From an uncultured Oscillospiraceae bacterium (GTDB taxonomy: Bacteria > Bacillota > Clostridia > Oscillospirales > Ruminococcaceae), in contig USBC01000112.1 of assembly GCA_900552845.1 (NCBI GenBank), positions 1 to 6,296 on the forward strand: 6,296 nt of DNA. Direction: 5' to 3'. Every line of letters begins with the position of its first letter. The stretch's first letter is position 1. Shown here one piece after another: positions 1-5,599 of the stretch. The position numbers were made by a program, and so were the translations under genes. The notes below the pieces were generated by a model. It worked only from the letters and a program-made list of their open reading frames with translations, had not been told where the DNA came from and did not search any database.

Positions 1-1
1 T

Positions 2-352
2 TACAAAAACCTATCCGATGACGGTGTTGAGGTTTCCGGCGGCGAAGCACAGAAGATCGCCATTGCCCGTGCGCTCTACAAGGACGCGCCGTTCATCATC
101 TTGGACGAGCCGACCGCGGCGCTCGATCCCATCGCTGAAGCGGAGATTTATAGCAAGTTCGATGAGATCGCAGGCGATAAGACTGCAATTTATATCTCCC
201 ATCGCCTATCCTCCTGCAAGTTCTGCGATGAGATCGCCGTGTTTCACGAGGGCGAGATTATCCAACAGGGCAGCCATGCCGAATTGCTCGCCGATTGGGG
301 CGGCAAATACTATGCGCTTTGGAATGCACAGGCGCAGTATTATACGGAATAA
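2..352 (+). CDS. ABC exporter ATP-binding subunit, C-terminal part (5' end outside window)
   Basis: This is the last 116 codons of an ATP-binding cassette, open from the window edge to a TAA at 350-352. Visible motifs, numbered from the first full codon, are the signature sequence VSGGE (residues 11-15, a variant of LSGGQ), Walker B plus catalytic glutamate FIILDEP (31-37), the D-loop ALDP (40-43) and the H-loop histidine in ISHR (H67). The tail GEIIQQGSHAELL followed by a short aromatic end is typical of fused permease-ATPase exporters of the MdlB/multidrug/peptide type, in which the nucleotide-binding domain is C-terminal. The substrate cannot be told from this part. The upstream membrane domain, Walker A and any partner subunit lie outside the window. 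A hairpin begins 8 bases after the stop codon. A stand-alone ATPase is less likely, but cannot be excluded without the upstream sequence. Confidence 0.93.
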   Translation, partial: YKNLSDDGVEVSGGEAQKIAIARALYKDAPFIILDEPTAALDPIAEAEIYSKFDEIAGDKTAIYISHRLSSCKFCDEIAVFHEGEIIQQGSHAELLADWGGKYYALWNAQAQYYTE

Positions 353-360
353 AGTACAGA

Positions 361-392
361 TAGAGCAGTTCTCGCCTTTGAGGACTGCTCTA
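361..392 (+). terminator. Hairpin after the ABC exporter gene, possible terminator
   Basis: Bases 361-373 pair with 380-392 (TAGAGCAGTTCTC with GAGGACTGCTCTA) around a 6-base loop. This gives 13 pairs, one of which (370 with 383) is a U-G wobble that pairs only in plus-strand RNA, as expected for the end of the plus-strand exporter message. The bases after the stem are T-rich only in patches (TATTGGATTC), without a solid U tract. It is therefore either a weak intrinsic terminator or an mRNA 3' stabilising hairpin. Confidence 0.55.
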
Positions 393-772
393 TTGGATTC
401 TCCGGTAATATTTTGTTGAGAAACCTGCTTTTGCAGAAAACCGCTTTAACAAGTCTTGTATCAGGTGCTAAATATGGTGGAGAAAAGGAGATGATAGGGA
501 TTGCATCAGCACATAACAGGCAGCTTCCTCAAGGGGATAGCGGTTACCCGTCGCCTGCAGAAAAGCTCCTGCGGATTTCTTTGGGAATTACTACTCTCCA
601 GCGACTGTGTGATAATTGGATCAACACCGAAAAATCGCTTGATCAAGCCTCTTTTTCGTATCCACAGTTCCTGTATGACCAACAAATTAGCGAAAATTCA
701 AAAAACGAGGAGTGAAATAGGGCATTGGACGACGCCCCCATTGTCGGCTTCTACAGTCATTTCCAAGTGCCA

Positions 773-802
773 TTTATAGAGAATGGTTGACATTCCTATA
801 AA
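773..802. repeat. Inverted repeat, 12-bp stem with one bulged base
   Basis: TTTATAG (773-779) pairs with CTATAAA (796-802), and GAATG (781-785) pairs with CATTC (791-795). A single bulged A lies at 780 and the loop is 5 bases. All pairs are Watson-Crick, so the strand of any RNA cannot be told from the pairing. No T tract follows on either strand, so it is not a standard terminator. It lies in the gene-poor stretch, about 107 bases beyond the stop codon of the minus-strand YczE-like gene. Confidence 0.55.
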
Positions 803-866
803 CTGACGATTTCCAGGCGAATTGTCCGTGCTTCTGATGAATCAGGGCTGACCCGATGCAGTTGGT

Positions 867-892
867 AGTTGTCCAAGCGCTTTAGGACAACT
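867..892. repeat. Inverted repeat just past the 3' end of the YczE-like gene
   Basis: AGTTGTCC (867-874) pairs perfectly with GGACAACT (885-892) around a 10-base loop. It lies 16 bases beyond the minus-strand stop codon at 909-911. That position suits a 3'-end hairpin for the YczE-like message, but the minus-strand sequence after the stem (ACCAACTGC) has no U tract. It could act as a weak or factor-assisted terminator or as an mRNA stabiliser. Confidence 0.45.
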
Positions 893-908
893 TGATTTGG
901 TCGATGCT

Positions 909-1613
909 TTACCTGTACTCAGTATTGGCTGTTTTCGGCTGAGGCGAAAGAAACGATACAAATACATAGCGGCGGGTCAGCTTCTCTCCTACCCATGAAA
1001 TGCAGCGCCCCATGACAAATGCGCAAAATACCGTCCCCACCCCGATACCGCGAATATCATGCAGGAAAATTAGCGAAAGGGTTACCGTTAGGGTGAGACA
1101 GCCAAGGTCGAAACAGGTCTTTACGGTTTTATAGGGCTTATTCAAAATAGCCGCCAACTCTCGCGGAAAAAGATCGGTGGGGATAATTGGCAGCTTGCAG
1201 CAGTTTGAAAGAGCAATGCCAAGGGTCAGCGCTGCAAAGCTGATAAAAAAATATAGAACCCGCAGCATCGGAGAAAGCGGCAGCTTATTGATCCACAGTG
1301 CATGGACGTCCATCATCTCGCCAAAAGCAAATCCCACCAGAAATGCCAGCAGATAGCTGGGAACAAACCTCCGGCGCAGCAGCATCAAAGCCGCAACCAA
1401 TGAGGTCTGAAAAATATAAGTCCAGGTTCCAAGGCTCCAGATCGACAGAACCTCCGAAATAACATATGGCACCGAGGAGATGGAGGAAATCCCAGCACCG
1501 CTGTAAAGCATCAAATAGACTGCAAAGCTGTTCAGTACCGCAATGATACACAGCGCCAGCTCTCCTCGAAAAATGTGCCGGGGACGGTGCCGACTTTGGG
1601 TTTGGGTGGACAT
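909..1613 (-). CDS. YczE/YitT-like integral membrane protein (DUF6198 type)
   Basis: A 234-residue polytopic membrane protein. Hydrophobic segments lie at about residues 17-37, 63-79, 84-104, 115-136, 168-185 and 188-208, six in all. The order of features matches the YczE/DUF6198 group: a GEL-x-L start to helix 1, a PTDLFP stretch near 145-150 before a short amphipathic section with PYKTVKTCFDL, and a GIGVGTVFCAFVMG segment at 189-202. The resemblance is in pattern, from memory, not from an alignment. The molecular function of this family is not well established; some members sit near regulators or transporters. The start ATG (1611-1613) follows AAGGCGG with an 8-base gap on the minus strand. 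The gene lies downstream of the hydrolase in the same direction, but a terminator between them suggests separate or read-through transcription. No clear promoter of its own is visible. Confidence 0.85.
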   Translation of the reverse strand: MSTQTQSRHRPRHIFRGELALCIIAVLNSFAVYLMLYSGAGISSISSVPYVISEVLSIWSLGTWTYIFQTSLVAALMLLRRRFVPSYLLAFLVGFAFGEMMDVHALWINKLPLSPMLRVLYFFISFAALTLGIALSNCCKLPIIPTDLFPRELAAILNKPYKTVKTCFDLGCLTLTVTLSLIFLHDIRGIGVGTVFCAFVMGRCISWVGEKLTRRYVFVSFLSPQPKTANTEYR

Positions 1614-1647
1614 AAGGATACCCGCCTTTCGGATATTATTTTATACG

Positions 1648-1682
1648 AAAAACACGCATCGGAACGCTGTGCCCGATGCGTG
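1648..1682 (-). terminator. Rho-independent terminator for the alpha/beta hydrolase gene
   Basis: On the minus strand, CACGCATCGG (1682 to 1673) pairs perfectly with CCGATGCGTG (1662 to 1653), giving 10 pairs around a 10-base loop. TTTTT (1652 to 1648) follows immediately. This is a classic intrinsic terminator, placed about 105 bases after the hydrolase stop codon and 35 bases before the YczE-like start codon. Confidence 0.85.
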
Positions 1683-1699
1683 CTGTGCCGTGCGTCCCC

Positions 1700-1723
1700 G
1701 CGGCTCCCCCTACCGGAAGCCGC
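1700..1723 (-). repeat. Hairpin in the 3' untranslated region of the hydrolase message
   Basis: On the minus strand GCGGCTTCC (1723 to 1715) pairs with GGGAGCCGC (1708 to 1700) around a 6-base loop. One of the nine pairs is a U-G wobble that exists only in minus-strand RNA, which fits the direction of the hydrolase gene. It lies just ahead of the terminator and has no U tract of its own. It may protect the message end or help termination. Confidence 0.5.
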
Positions 1724-1786
1724 AGGAGAACCTGCACGGGCAGAGATACCATATCGTTTCCGTAGTAATCTTTGAGGAGGAAAGGA

Positions 1787-3907
1787 TCAGATGGAAACGA
1801 CCATGTGGGAGATGGTGAAAACAAGAACGATAAATGCGGTAAGGAAGCCGCCCAGCCATACGGAGCCTGTCTTTTTGTGTAGGACACGGCTCATCACAGC
1901 GGTGAAGGGCAGAATGAACAGCAGACCGAACAGCATGATGCCGGCGAGCGCGGTGGGGAAGGACATACCCACGGCGGCGAGCCATTCGGGGGAGGTGGTG
2001 CCGGGAATGTACTGGATTCCACGGACGCCGGTGGAGAATAGCTTACCGTAATCATAAGCAAACATTACAGCCAGACCGCCGCAGGAAACAACGGCGCAAA
2101 GCAGGTAATTGAGCCAAGCAGGGGCGTTATTGATGCGGGTAAGAGAATTATAGATCACGCTGCACAGCAGGAAGAACAGCAGCCAAACGGGCAGATACTT
2201 GAAGAACGCAACCCAGTGGGTGCTGTCCATCGGCATGATGTTGAACTTGAAGAAGGAGAAATTGGTGCCGGAAAGGGCGGAGCAGGCATACACAACCGCA
2301 TAAATCCCGCCAAAGGAGAGAACTGCCAGCAGCAGGCTCTTCAGAATCTGTGTGAAGGGGAGCTTCAGCCCGGTATTGTCAAGCGTTGCGCCCTTTTTAC
2401 GACCGATAAGGAAGAATACCAGCAGATAAAGCACCAGGAATACCCCGCCTACAACGCCGTTAAACAGCATCAGGGAGTTCATCGGAGCCATATTAAAGAA
2501 GCTGTTGGGCATGAACTTGGTAAGGAATTTGAACCACTGGGGCTGCATGTAGTAGTGATAGCCGATCAGCCAGTAGTACAGCAGGGGCGCGGGCAGCAGG
2601 AAGATGATATAGGGAATGATATACCCGATAACACCCTTGGCACCGTGGACGGTGCTGATGGAGGGAGCGGCCGGACGCACGATGGTGGAGAAGAAGGGGA
2701 CCCGCAGCAGGGTGAGCGCCAGCGCTACAAAGGCGACCAGGGTGGCGATAAGGCCGATTAGGCCACAGGCGGCACGACCGTGCCATACCTGCTGGGTGGG
2801 GTCAATGGTAGCAACGCCGCCCCGCAGGGTGATATCAAAGAAATCGATGCCGTAGCTGATGGCGGTCTCGTCATAATAGGTATCGGAATGGGTACCGTCA
2901 AAGCTATAAGCGGCACGAATGGGCTTCATGGTCACGGCAGCGCTGGCAGCAGCAGTCACCGCTTCCTCACGGGTGAGGGGCGTGGCGCTGGCATCGCCGT
3001 ACATAAAGTAGGTGCCGGAGGAAACATTGGTAGCGCCGCCGGTGCCATAGGCGAATTTAAAGCTGGTGGTGTATTGGCTGGAATCCTCCACGCCCCACAG
3101 AAGACCGGAGAATTCATCGTAGGTGCCTTGAATGGTGCAGATATTGACCGGCGCGGCATACAGCGGGAAAACGCCGTTTTCAGCAGTAACGCCATTGTAG
3201 GTCAAGTCGTTGATGTTGCGGACATTGTAATTATAACCGGTGAGTACCATAGAACCGGGTAATACAATCCCGGAGTTCATCGCTGCGCCGTAGGCTGTGT
3301 AAGCAGCGGTTGTTTCATCAGACCCTGCCGTAAGCGCTTCAGTATAGGCTGCAGTATAGGCTGCCTGCCATTTGGCATAGGCAAGATAAGCGCCCTCCTG
3401 AATAGCGGCGGTACCCATCGAGTGACCCAGCATGCCGATCTTGGTCAGGTCGATAAAGTCATAGTTCTTGAACTGTTGCAGGGCAGAGAAGCTGCCAAGG
3501 TCGGGCGCATAGTTTTCCACATTTCCCATTTCCGCCTGTTTGTATCCGTCAGGAGGCAGGGTGCTTTCTCCGTGGCCATACATATCCAGCGCCATTACCA
3601 CATACCCGCGACGGCTCAATTCAATGGCATTCGCCTCCATGGCATCTTCGCTGGCGGTATAGCCGTGGCACAGCAGGATTGCCGGGGCCGGGGTTTCCGC
3701 AGTAGCTGTTTCCGGGATAAAGAGCTTTGCGTGGCTGGTGGCGCCGACATCGGTAGTAAATGTCAGCTCCTCGGTGCGGACTGTGCCGCCTGCGGTTTGG
3801 ATGTTGTGACCGATGACCGAGGTAACGACCATCAGCACCAAACATACAGCCAGCACAATGGCGGACGCCCGCCATTTGATCGGGGTTTTGTTCATTGACT
3901 GTTCCAT
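1787..3907 (-). CDS. Membrane-anchored alpha/beta hydrolase with C-terminal multi-helix membrane domain
   Basis: A 706-residue protein in three parts. Residues 1-13 are basic and 14-33 form a membrane anchor. Residues about 44-365 are an alpha/beta hydrolase with oxyanion motif HGY (81-83), GHGES (111-115), nucleophile elbow GHSMG (Ser163), acid Asp264 in GTYDEF and His340 in GTHSD, so the Ser-Asp-His triad looks complete. About 100 residues separate Ser163 from Asp264 and include an Ala-Tyr-Thr-rich stretch (182-206) that may form a lid. Residues about 379-704 carry eight further hydrophobic segments. Positive residues at 402-411, 503-505, 591 and 674-679 fit a topology with the catalytic domain outside the cytoplasm. 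This suggests an esterase or peptidase acting at the cell surface, possibly on lipid or peptide; the substrate is unknown. Start M1 is preferred over M5 because AGAGAGG lies 6 bases upstream of it. The gene is monocistronic by its promoter and terminator. Confidence 0.9.
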   Translation of the reverse strand: MEQSMNKTPIKWRASAIVLAVCLVLMVVTSVIGHNIQTAGGTVRTEELTFTTDVGATSHAKLFIPETATAETPAPAILLCHGYTASEDAMEANAIELSRRGYVVMALDMYGHGESTLPPDGYKQAEMGNVENYAPDLGSFSALQQFKNYDFIDLTKIGMLGHSMGTAAIQEGAYLAYAKWQAAYTAAYTEALTAGSDETTAAYTAYGAAMNSGIVLPGSMVLTGYNYNVRNINDLTYNGVTAENGVFPLYAAPVNICTIQGTYDEFSGLLWGVEDSSQYTTSFKFAYGTGGATNVSSGTYFMYGDASATPLTREEAVTAAASAAVTMKPIRAAYSFDGTHSDTYYDETAISYGIDFFDITLRGGVATIDPTQQVWHGRAACGLIGLIATLVAFVALALTLLRVPFFSTIVRPAAPSISTVHGAKGVIGYIIPYIIFLLPAPLLYYWLIGYHYYMQPQWFKFLTKFMPNSFFNMAPMNSLMLFNGVVGGVFLVLYLLVFFLIGRKKGATLDNTGLKLPFTQILKSLLLAVLSFGGIYAVVYACSALSGTNFSFFKFNIMPMDSTHWVAFFKYLPVWLLFFLLCSVIYNSLTRINNAPAWLNYLLCAVVSCGGLAVMFAYDYGKLFSTGVRGIQYIPGTTSPEWLAAVGMSFPTALAGIMLFGLLFILPFTAVMSRVLHKKTGSVWLGGFLTAFIVLVFTISHMVVSI
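3341..3364 (-). repeat. Exact 12-bp tandem repeat inside the hydrolase gene
   Basis: AGTATAGGCTGC occurs twice in direct succession on the plus strand (3341-3352 and 3353-3364). It is read on the minus strand as Ala-Ala-Tyr-Thr twice (residues 182-189), with a degenerate third copy near 201-206. The unit is a multiple of three, so copy-number change would keep the reading frame and only lengthen the presumed lid. Confidence 0.8.
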
Positions 3908-3936
3908 ATTAAGCCTCTCTTATTGATCTTCAAATC

Positions 3937-3959
3937 CCTTCGCAAAGCGGCGGCGAAGG
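3937..3959 (-). promoter_or_regulatory. Hairpin in the 5' leader of the hydrolase message
   Basis: CCTTCGC (3937-3943) pairs perfectly with GCGAAGG (3953-3959) around a 9-base loop. Outside the stem, CAAA and TTTG can pair further after a 2-base bulge. It sits between the predicted promoter and the ribosome binding site, about 30 bases before the start codon. No U tract follows, so it is not an attenuator of the standard kind. It could affect message stability or translation. I do not recognise it as a known riboswitch. Confidence 0.45.
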
Positions 3960-3995
3960 TTTGAGCAGTGCTGGGAAAGCCCGCTTTCGTGCCCG

Positions 3996-4024
3996 ATTAT
4001 AGCGGGAGGAAAACGGTTTGTAAA
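3996..4024 (-). promoter_or_regulatory. Sigma-A type promoter for the alpha/beta hydrolase gene
   Basis: Read on the minus strand, TTTACA (4024 to 4019, five of six consensus bases) is followed by exactly 17 bases and then TATAAT (4001 to 3996, perfect). Transcription should begin near 3989, giving a leader of about 80 bases before the ATG at 3907. A second TTGACA lies upstream at 4047 to 4042, but it has no good -10 partner. Confidence 0.75.
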
Positions 4025-4420
4025 TAGGAATAAATAAAGTTTGTCAAGTGCGTGGGGTTCGGACGGATATTTTTGTCTATTTTTTGTGGGACAGATATCT
4101 CTCCGCAGTACACTGTCGAAGCTTCTCTTTGAGAGAAAACAGAAAACGGCCTTGTGTTTTGATGTAAAAATGCAACAACTCATTCTCAACCATTTTCATT
4201 GTATTAAGTTTTTTTCCTTTAGTCTAGTGCATTTTCATCATTTTATTAAAAATATATGAACGCAAATTGCTGATGCAAAAGTGAAACAAGTTGCAAAAAT
4301 AAAACACCCATATTTCCTTAATGGGTGAAGCCCTAAGAAACTCCTGCTCTCGTGCCCAAAGATAATGTACAACAACTTGCGCAAATAGAGGAGAGCATAC
4401 GAGGAGGATTTTTAGGATCA
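4025..4420. other. AT-rich gap between divergent genes
   Basis: About 400 bases, visibly richer in A and T than the genes on either side, between the hydrolase promoter (leftward) and the potassium-transport locus (rightward). No open frame here has a ribosome binding site and a recognisable product. It holds a small hairpin TTCTCT-TTG-AGAGAA near 4123-4137 and the minus-strand terminator at 4295-4327. I found no convincing plus-strand promoter; GATAAT at 4361-4366 lacks a -35 partner at the right distance. I saw no match to the ydaO c-di-AMP riboswitch that often precedes potassium uptake genes. Confidence 0.5.
4295..4327 (-). terminator. Minus-strand intrinsic terminator without a visible gene
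   Basis: On the minus strand CACCCAT (4327 to 4321) pairs with ATGGGTG (4311 to 4305) around a 9-base loop, followed at once by TTTTATTTTT (4304 to 4295). The form is that of a rho-independent terminator for leftward transcription. Everything to its right in the window reads rightward, so no gene here needs it. It may be left from a deleted gene, or it may stop antisense transcription coming from the right. Confidence 0.6.
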
Positions 4421-4424
4421 CAAT

Positions 4425-4870
4425 TTGAGCGGGTTGTGCACCAATGTAACACATGTATATATATTGGGCTTTGCCGGGGTCATTCTACTGGGTGTGCTGC
4501 TGATGCTGCCGCGACCTTCCGGCAGCGGGGCAGCGCCCAATTCTTTGGGCGCAGAGTCGATTGCGGTGCCGTCAAAACCGCCGCGACCATTCTGACGATG
4601 TACCTTGCGCTGTTCTTTGGTGGAGGCGTTTTTATCAGCGCATATGAGAATCTCCCGCTGTCCTCCTGCCTGTATGAAGCAGCGTCGGCGGTAGGCACGG
4701 TGGGACTGACATTGGGTATTACGCCGCAGCTGCATATTCCCTCGCAAATGGTATTGATCGCGCTGATGTATCTGGGCAGAGTCGGCGGTCTTACCCTCAT
4801 TTATGCGACGGTGTCCAGCAAGAAAATCGGCAATGCAAAGCTACCGCAGGAAAGAATCACGATTGGATAA
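4425..4870 (+). pseudogene. ktrB: TrkH/KtrB potassium transporter subunit, internally deleted and frameshifted
   Basis: Two pieces of one potassium-channel gene in different frames. The first, in frame with the TTG at 4425, reads YILGFAGVILLGVLLMLP up to about 4515, the first helix of TrkH/KtrB proteins. It then runs through SGSGAAP and meets a TGA near 4596. The second resumes at 4541 in another frame with FFGRRVDCG and continues to the TAA at 4868-4870 (109 codons). It contains the last pore-loop signature SAVGTVGLTLGITPQL and GRVGGLTLIYA, both near the C-terminus of the family. Family members have about 440-490 residues, so roughly 300 codons covering three pore repeats are missing. No functional channel can be made. 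GAGGAGG at 4401-4407 is probably the old ribosome binding site region, but its distance to the TTG is long, so the 5' end may be altered too. The start coordinate is uncertain. Confidence 0.85.
4533..4552. repeat. Perfect inverted repeat at the ktrB deletion junction
   Basis: GCGCCCAA (4533-4540) pairs with TTGGGCGC (4545-4552) around the loop TTCT. The N-terminal TrkH-like sequence fades just before it (about 4515-4530). The C-terminal TrkH-like sequence resumes in the loop, at FFGRR from 4541. A stable hairpin at the break suggests that secondary structure took part in the deletion. Confidence 0.75.
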
Positions 4871-4889
4871 GCAAAGGAGCATCTATCCC

Positions 4890-5537
4890 ATGAAAAATGT
4901 TTTATTGATCGGAGCAGGCCGCTTCGGGCGGCATATCGCCATGCAGCTCTCTCAACTGGGGCATCAGGTCATGGCAGTCGATACCAATGAGGAACGGATC
5001 AACGATGTGCTTCCGTTTGTCACCAACGCACAGATCGGCGACAGCACCAATGCGGAGTTTCTGCGTTCGCTCGGCATCGGAAATTTTGACGTTTGCTTTG
5101 TGACCATCAGCGGCAACTTCCAGAACTCGCTTGAGACCACCTCACTGCTGAAGGAGTTGGGGGCCAAATGCGTGGTATCCCGCGCCGAACGCGACGTGCA
5201 GGCGAAGTTTCTGCTCCGCAACGGCGCAGATAACGTGGTCTACCCAGAAAAGCAGATGGCAAAATGGGCAGCGATCCGATTCACTGCCGACCATATTTTC
5301 GACTACATAGAGATCGACGAACGGCACGCCATCTTTGAAGTGCAGGTGCCGGGAGCGTGGGTCGGGAAAAGCGTTGGTGAGCTGAACGTCCGCAGAAAGT
5401 TCGGCATCAACATTCTCGGCATCAAACGAGCTGGGAAAACGGATGTTTCCGTTACACCGGACACCATATTGTCCGATGACATTACGATTTTGGCATTGGG
5501 TGAGTATAAAGCTCTACAAAAATGCTTTCGGATTTGA
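4890..5537 (+). CDS. ktrA: KtrA/TrkA-family potassium uptake regulatory subunit
   Basis: A complete 215-residue single-RCK protein. KtrA forms a cytoplasmic ring under the membrane channel KtrB and gates it in response to bound nucleotide. Residues 1 to about 120 form the RCK_N Rossmann domain, with GAGRFG (8-13) and Asp31 at the end of the second strand (AVDTN) as nucleotide-binding features, plus GDSTN at 50-54. Residues about 138-215 form the RCK_C domain, which binds c-di-AMP in characterised relatives. The ATG at 4890 follows AAAGGAG (4873-4879) with a 10-base gap. The reading frame stays open upstream to 4803, but that part overlaps ktrB and lacks an RBS. The gene lies 19 bases after the ktrB remnant, the usual operon arrangement. 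It looks intact while its channel partner does not, so it is either an orphan or serves another KtrB elsewhere. Confidence 0.93.
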   Translation: MKNVLLIGAGRFGRHIAMQLSQLGHQVMAVDTNEERINDVLPFVTNAQIGDSTNAEFLRSLGIGNFDVCFVTISGNFQNSLETTSLLKELGAKCVVSRAERDVQAKFLLRNGADNVVYPEKQMAKWAAIRFTADHIFDYIEIDERHAIFEVQVPGAWVGKSVGELNVRRKFGINILGIKRAGKTDVSVTPDTILSDDITILALGEYKALQKCFRI

Positions 5538-5569
5538 AAGGGCTTCCCGTACCGACAGAAAGGAAAAAC

Positions 5570-5599
5570 ATGGAGAAAAAAGCAAAACACAGCCGGTAA
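5570..5599 (+). other. Nine-codon open frame with its own ribosome binding site, possible gene stub
   Basis: AAAGGA just upstream of the ATG at 5570 gives a plausible translation start 32 bases after ktrA. The frame reads MEKKAKHSR and stops at the TAA 5597-5599. It is in the same frame as the nitroreductase remnant that follows. It may be the surviving start of a gene whose body was lost, but nine residues cannot identify it. Confidence 0.35.

Larger units (their letters stand above)
393..908. other. Gene-poor region, no recognisable coding sequence
   Basis: About 515 bases between the ABC exporter and the YczE-like gene. Two overlapping plus-strand frames are open. One runs 413-715 (100 codons, TTG start, no ribosome binding site). 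The other runs 501-779 (92 codons, TTG start, with AAAAGGAG at 483-490 and a 10-base gap). Neither product has a motif, membrane segment or family resemblance I recognise. The two frames overlap almost completely, so at most one can be real. The stretch is more AT-rich than the flanking genes. It contains hairpins at 773-802 and 867-892, described separately. It may be gene debris, a spacer, or hold a small RNA; nothing in the sequence decides which. Confidence 0.5.

Noticed and set aside
787..802. Promoter from TTGACA (787-792) and TATAAA (797-802)
   Set aside because: The two boxes are only 4 bases apart and both belong to a hairpin; no -10 lies 16-18 bases after the TTGACA.
2216..3262. Long plus-strand open frames (2216-2761, 2780-3262) opposite the hydrolase
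   Set aside because: They lie antisense to a gene with clear catalytic motifs, membrane helices, promoter and terminator. Their products are low-complexity and lack family features, so they are shadows of the minus-strand codon bias.
3422..3898. Plus-strand open frame of 158 codons opposite the hydrolase N-terminal part
   Set aside because: It is fully antisense to the hydrolase catalytic domain, has no RBS and shows no recognisable motif.
4042..4047. Perfect minus-strand TTGACA as the hydrolase -35 box
   Set aside because: At 17-base spacing the -10 would be TTTACA, a poor match. That hexamer instead serves as the -35 for the perfect TATAAT at 4001-3996.
4200..4420. c-di-AMP (ydaO) riboswitch ahead of the potassium genes
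   Set aside because: Such a switch would be natural here, but the AT-rich sequence shows none of the GC-rich conserved core of that class.
4352..4870. A single 172-codon gene at the potassium locus
   Set aside because: Only the part from 4541 on looks like protein (TrkH C-terminus). The upstream part of this frame is cysteine-rich nonsense, while a different frame there encodes the TrkH first helix, so it is a frameshifted remnant.
4803..4889. Longer start for ktrA at 4803
   Set aside because: The extra 29 residues overlap the ktrB end in another frame, precede the conserved MKNVLLIGAGRFG start, and lack the RBS that sits properly before 4890.
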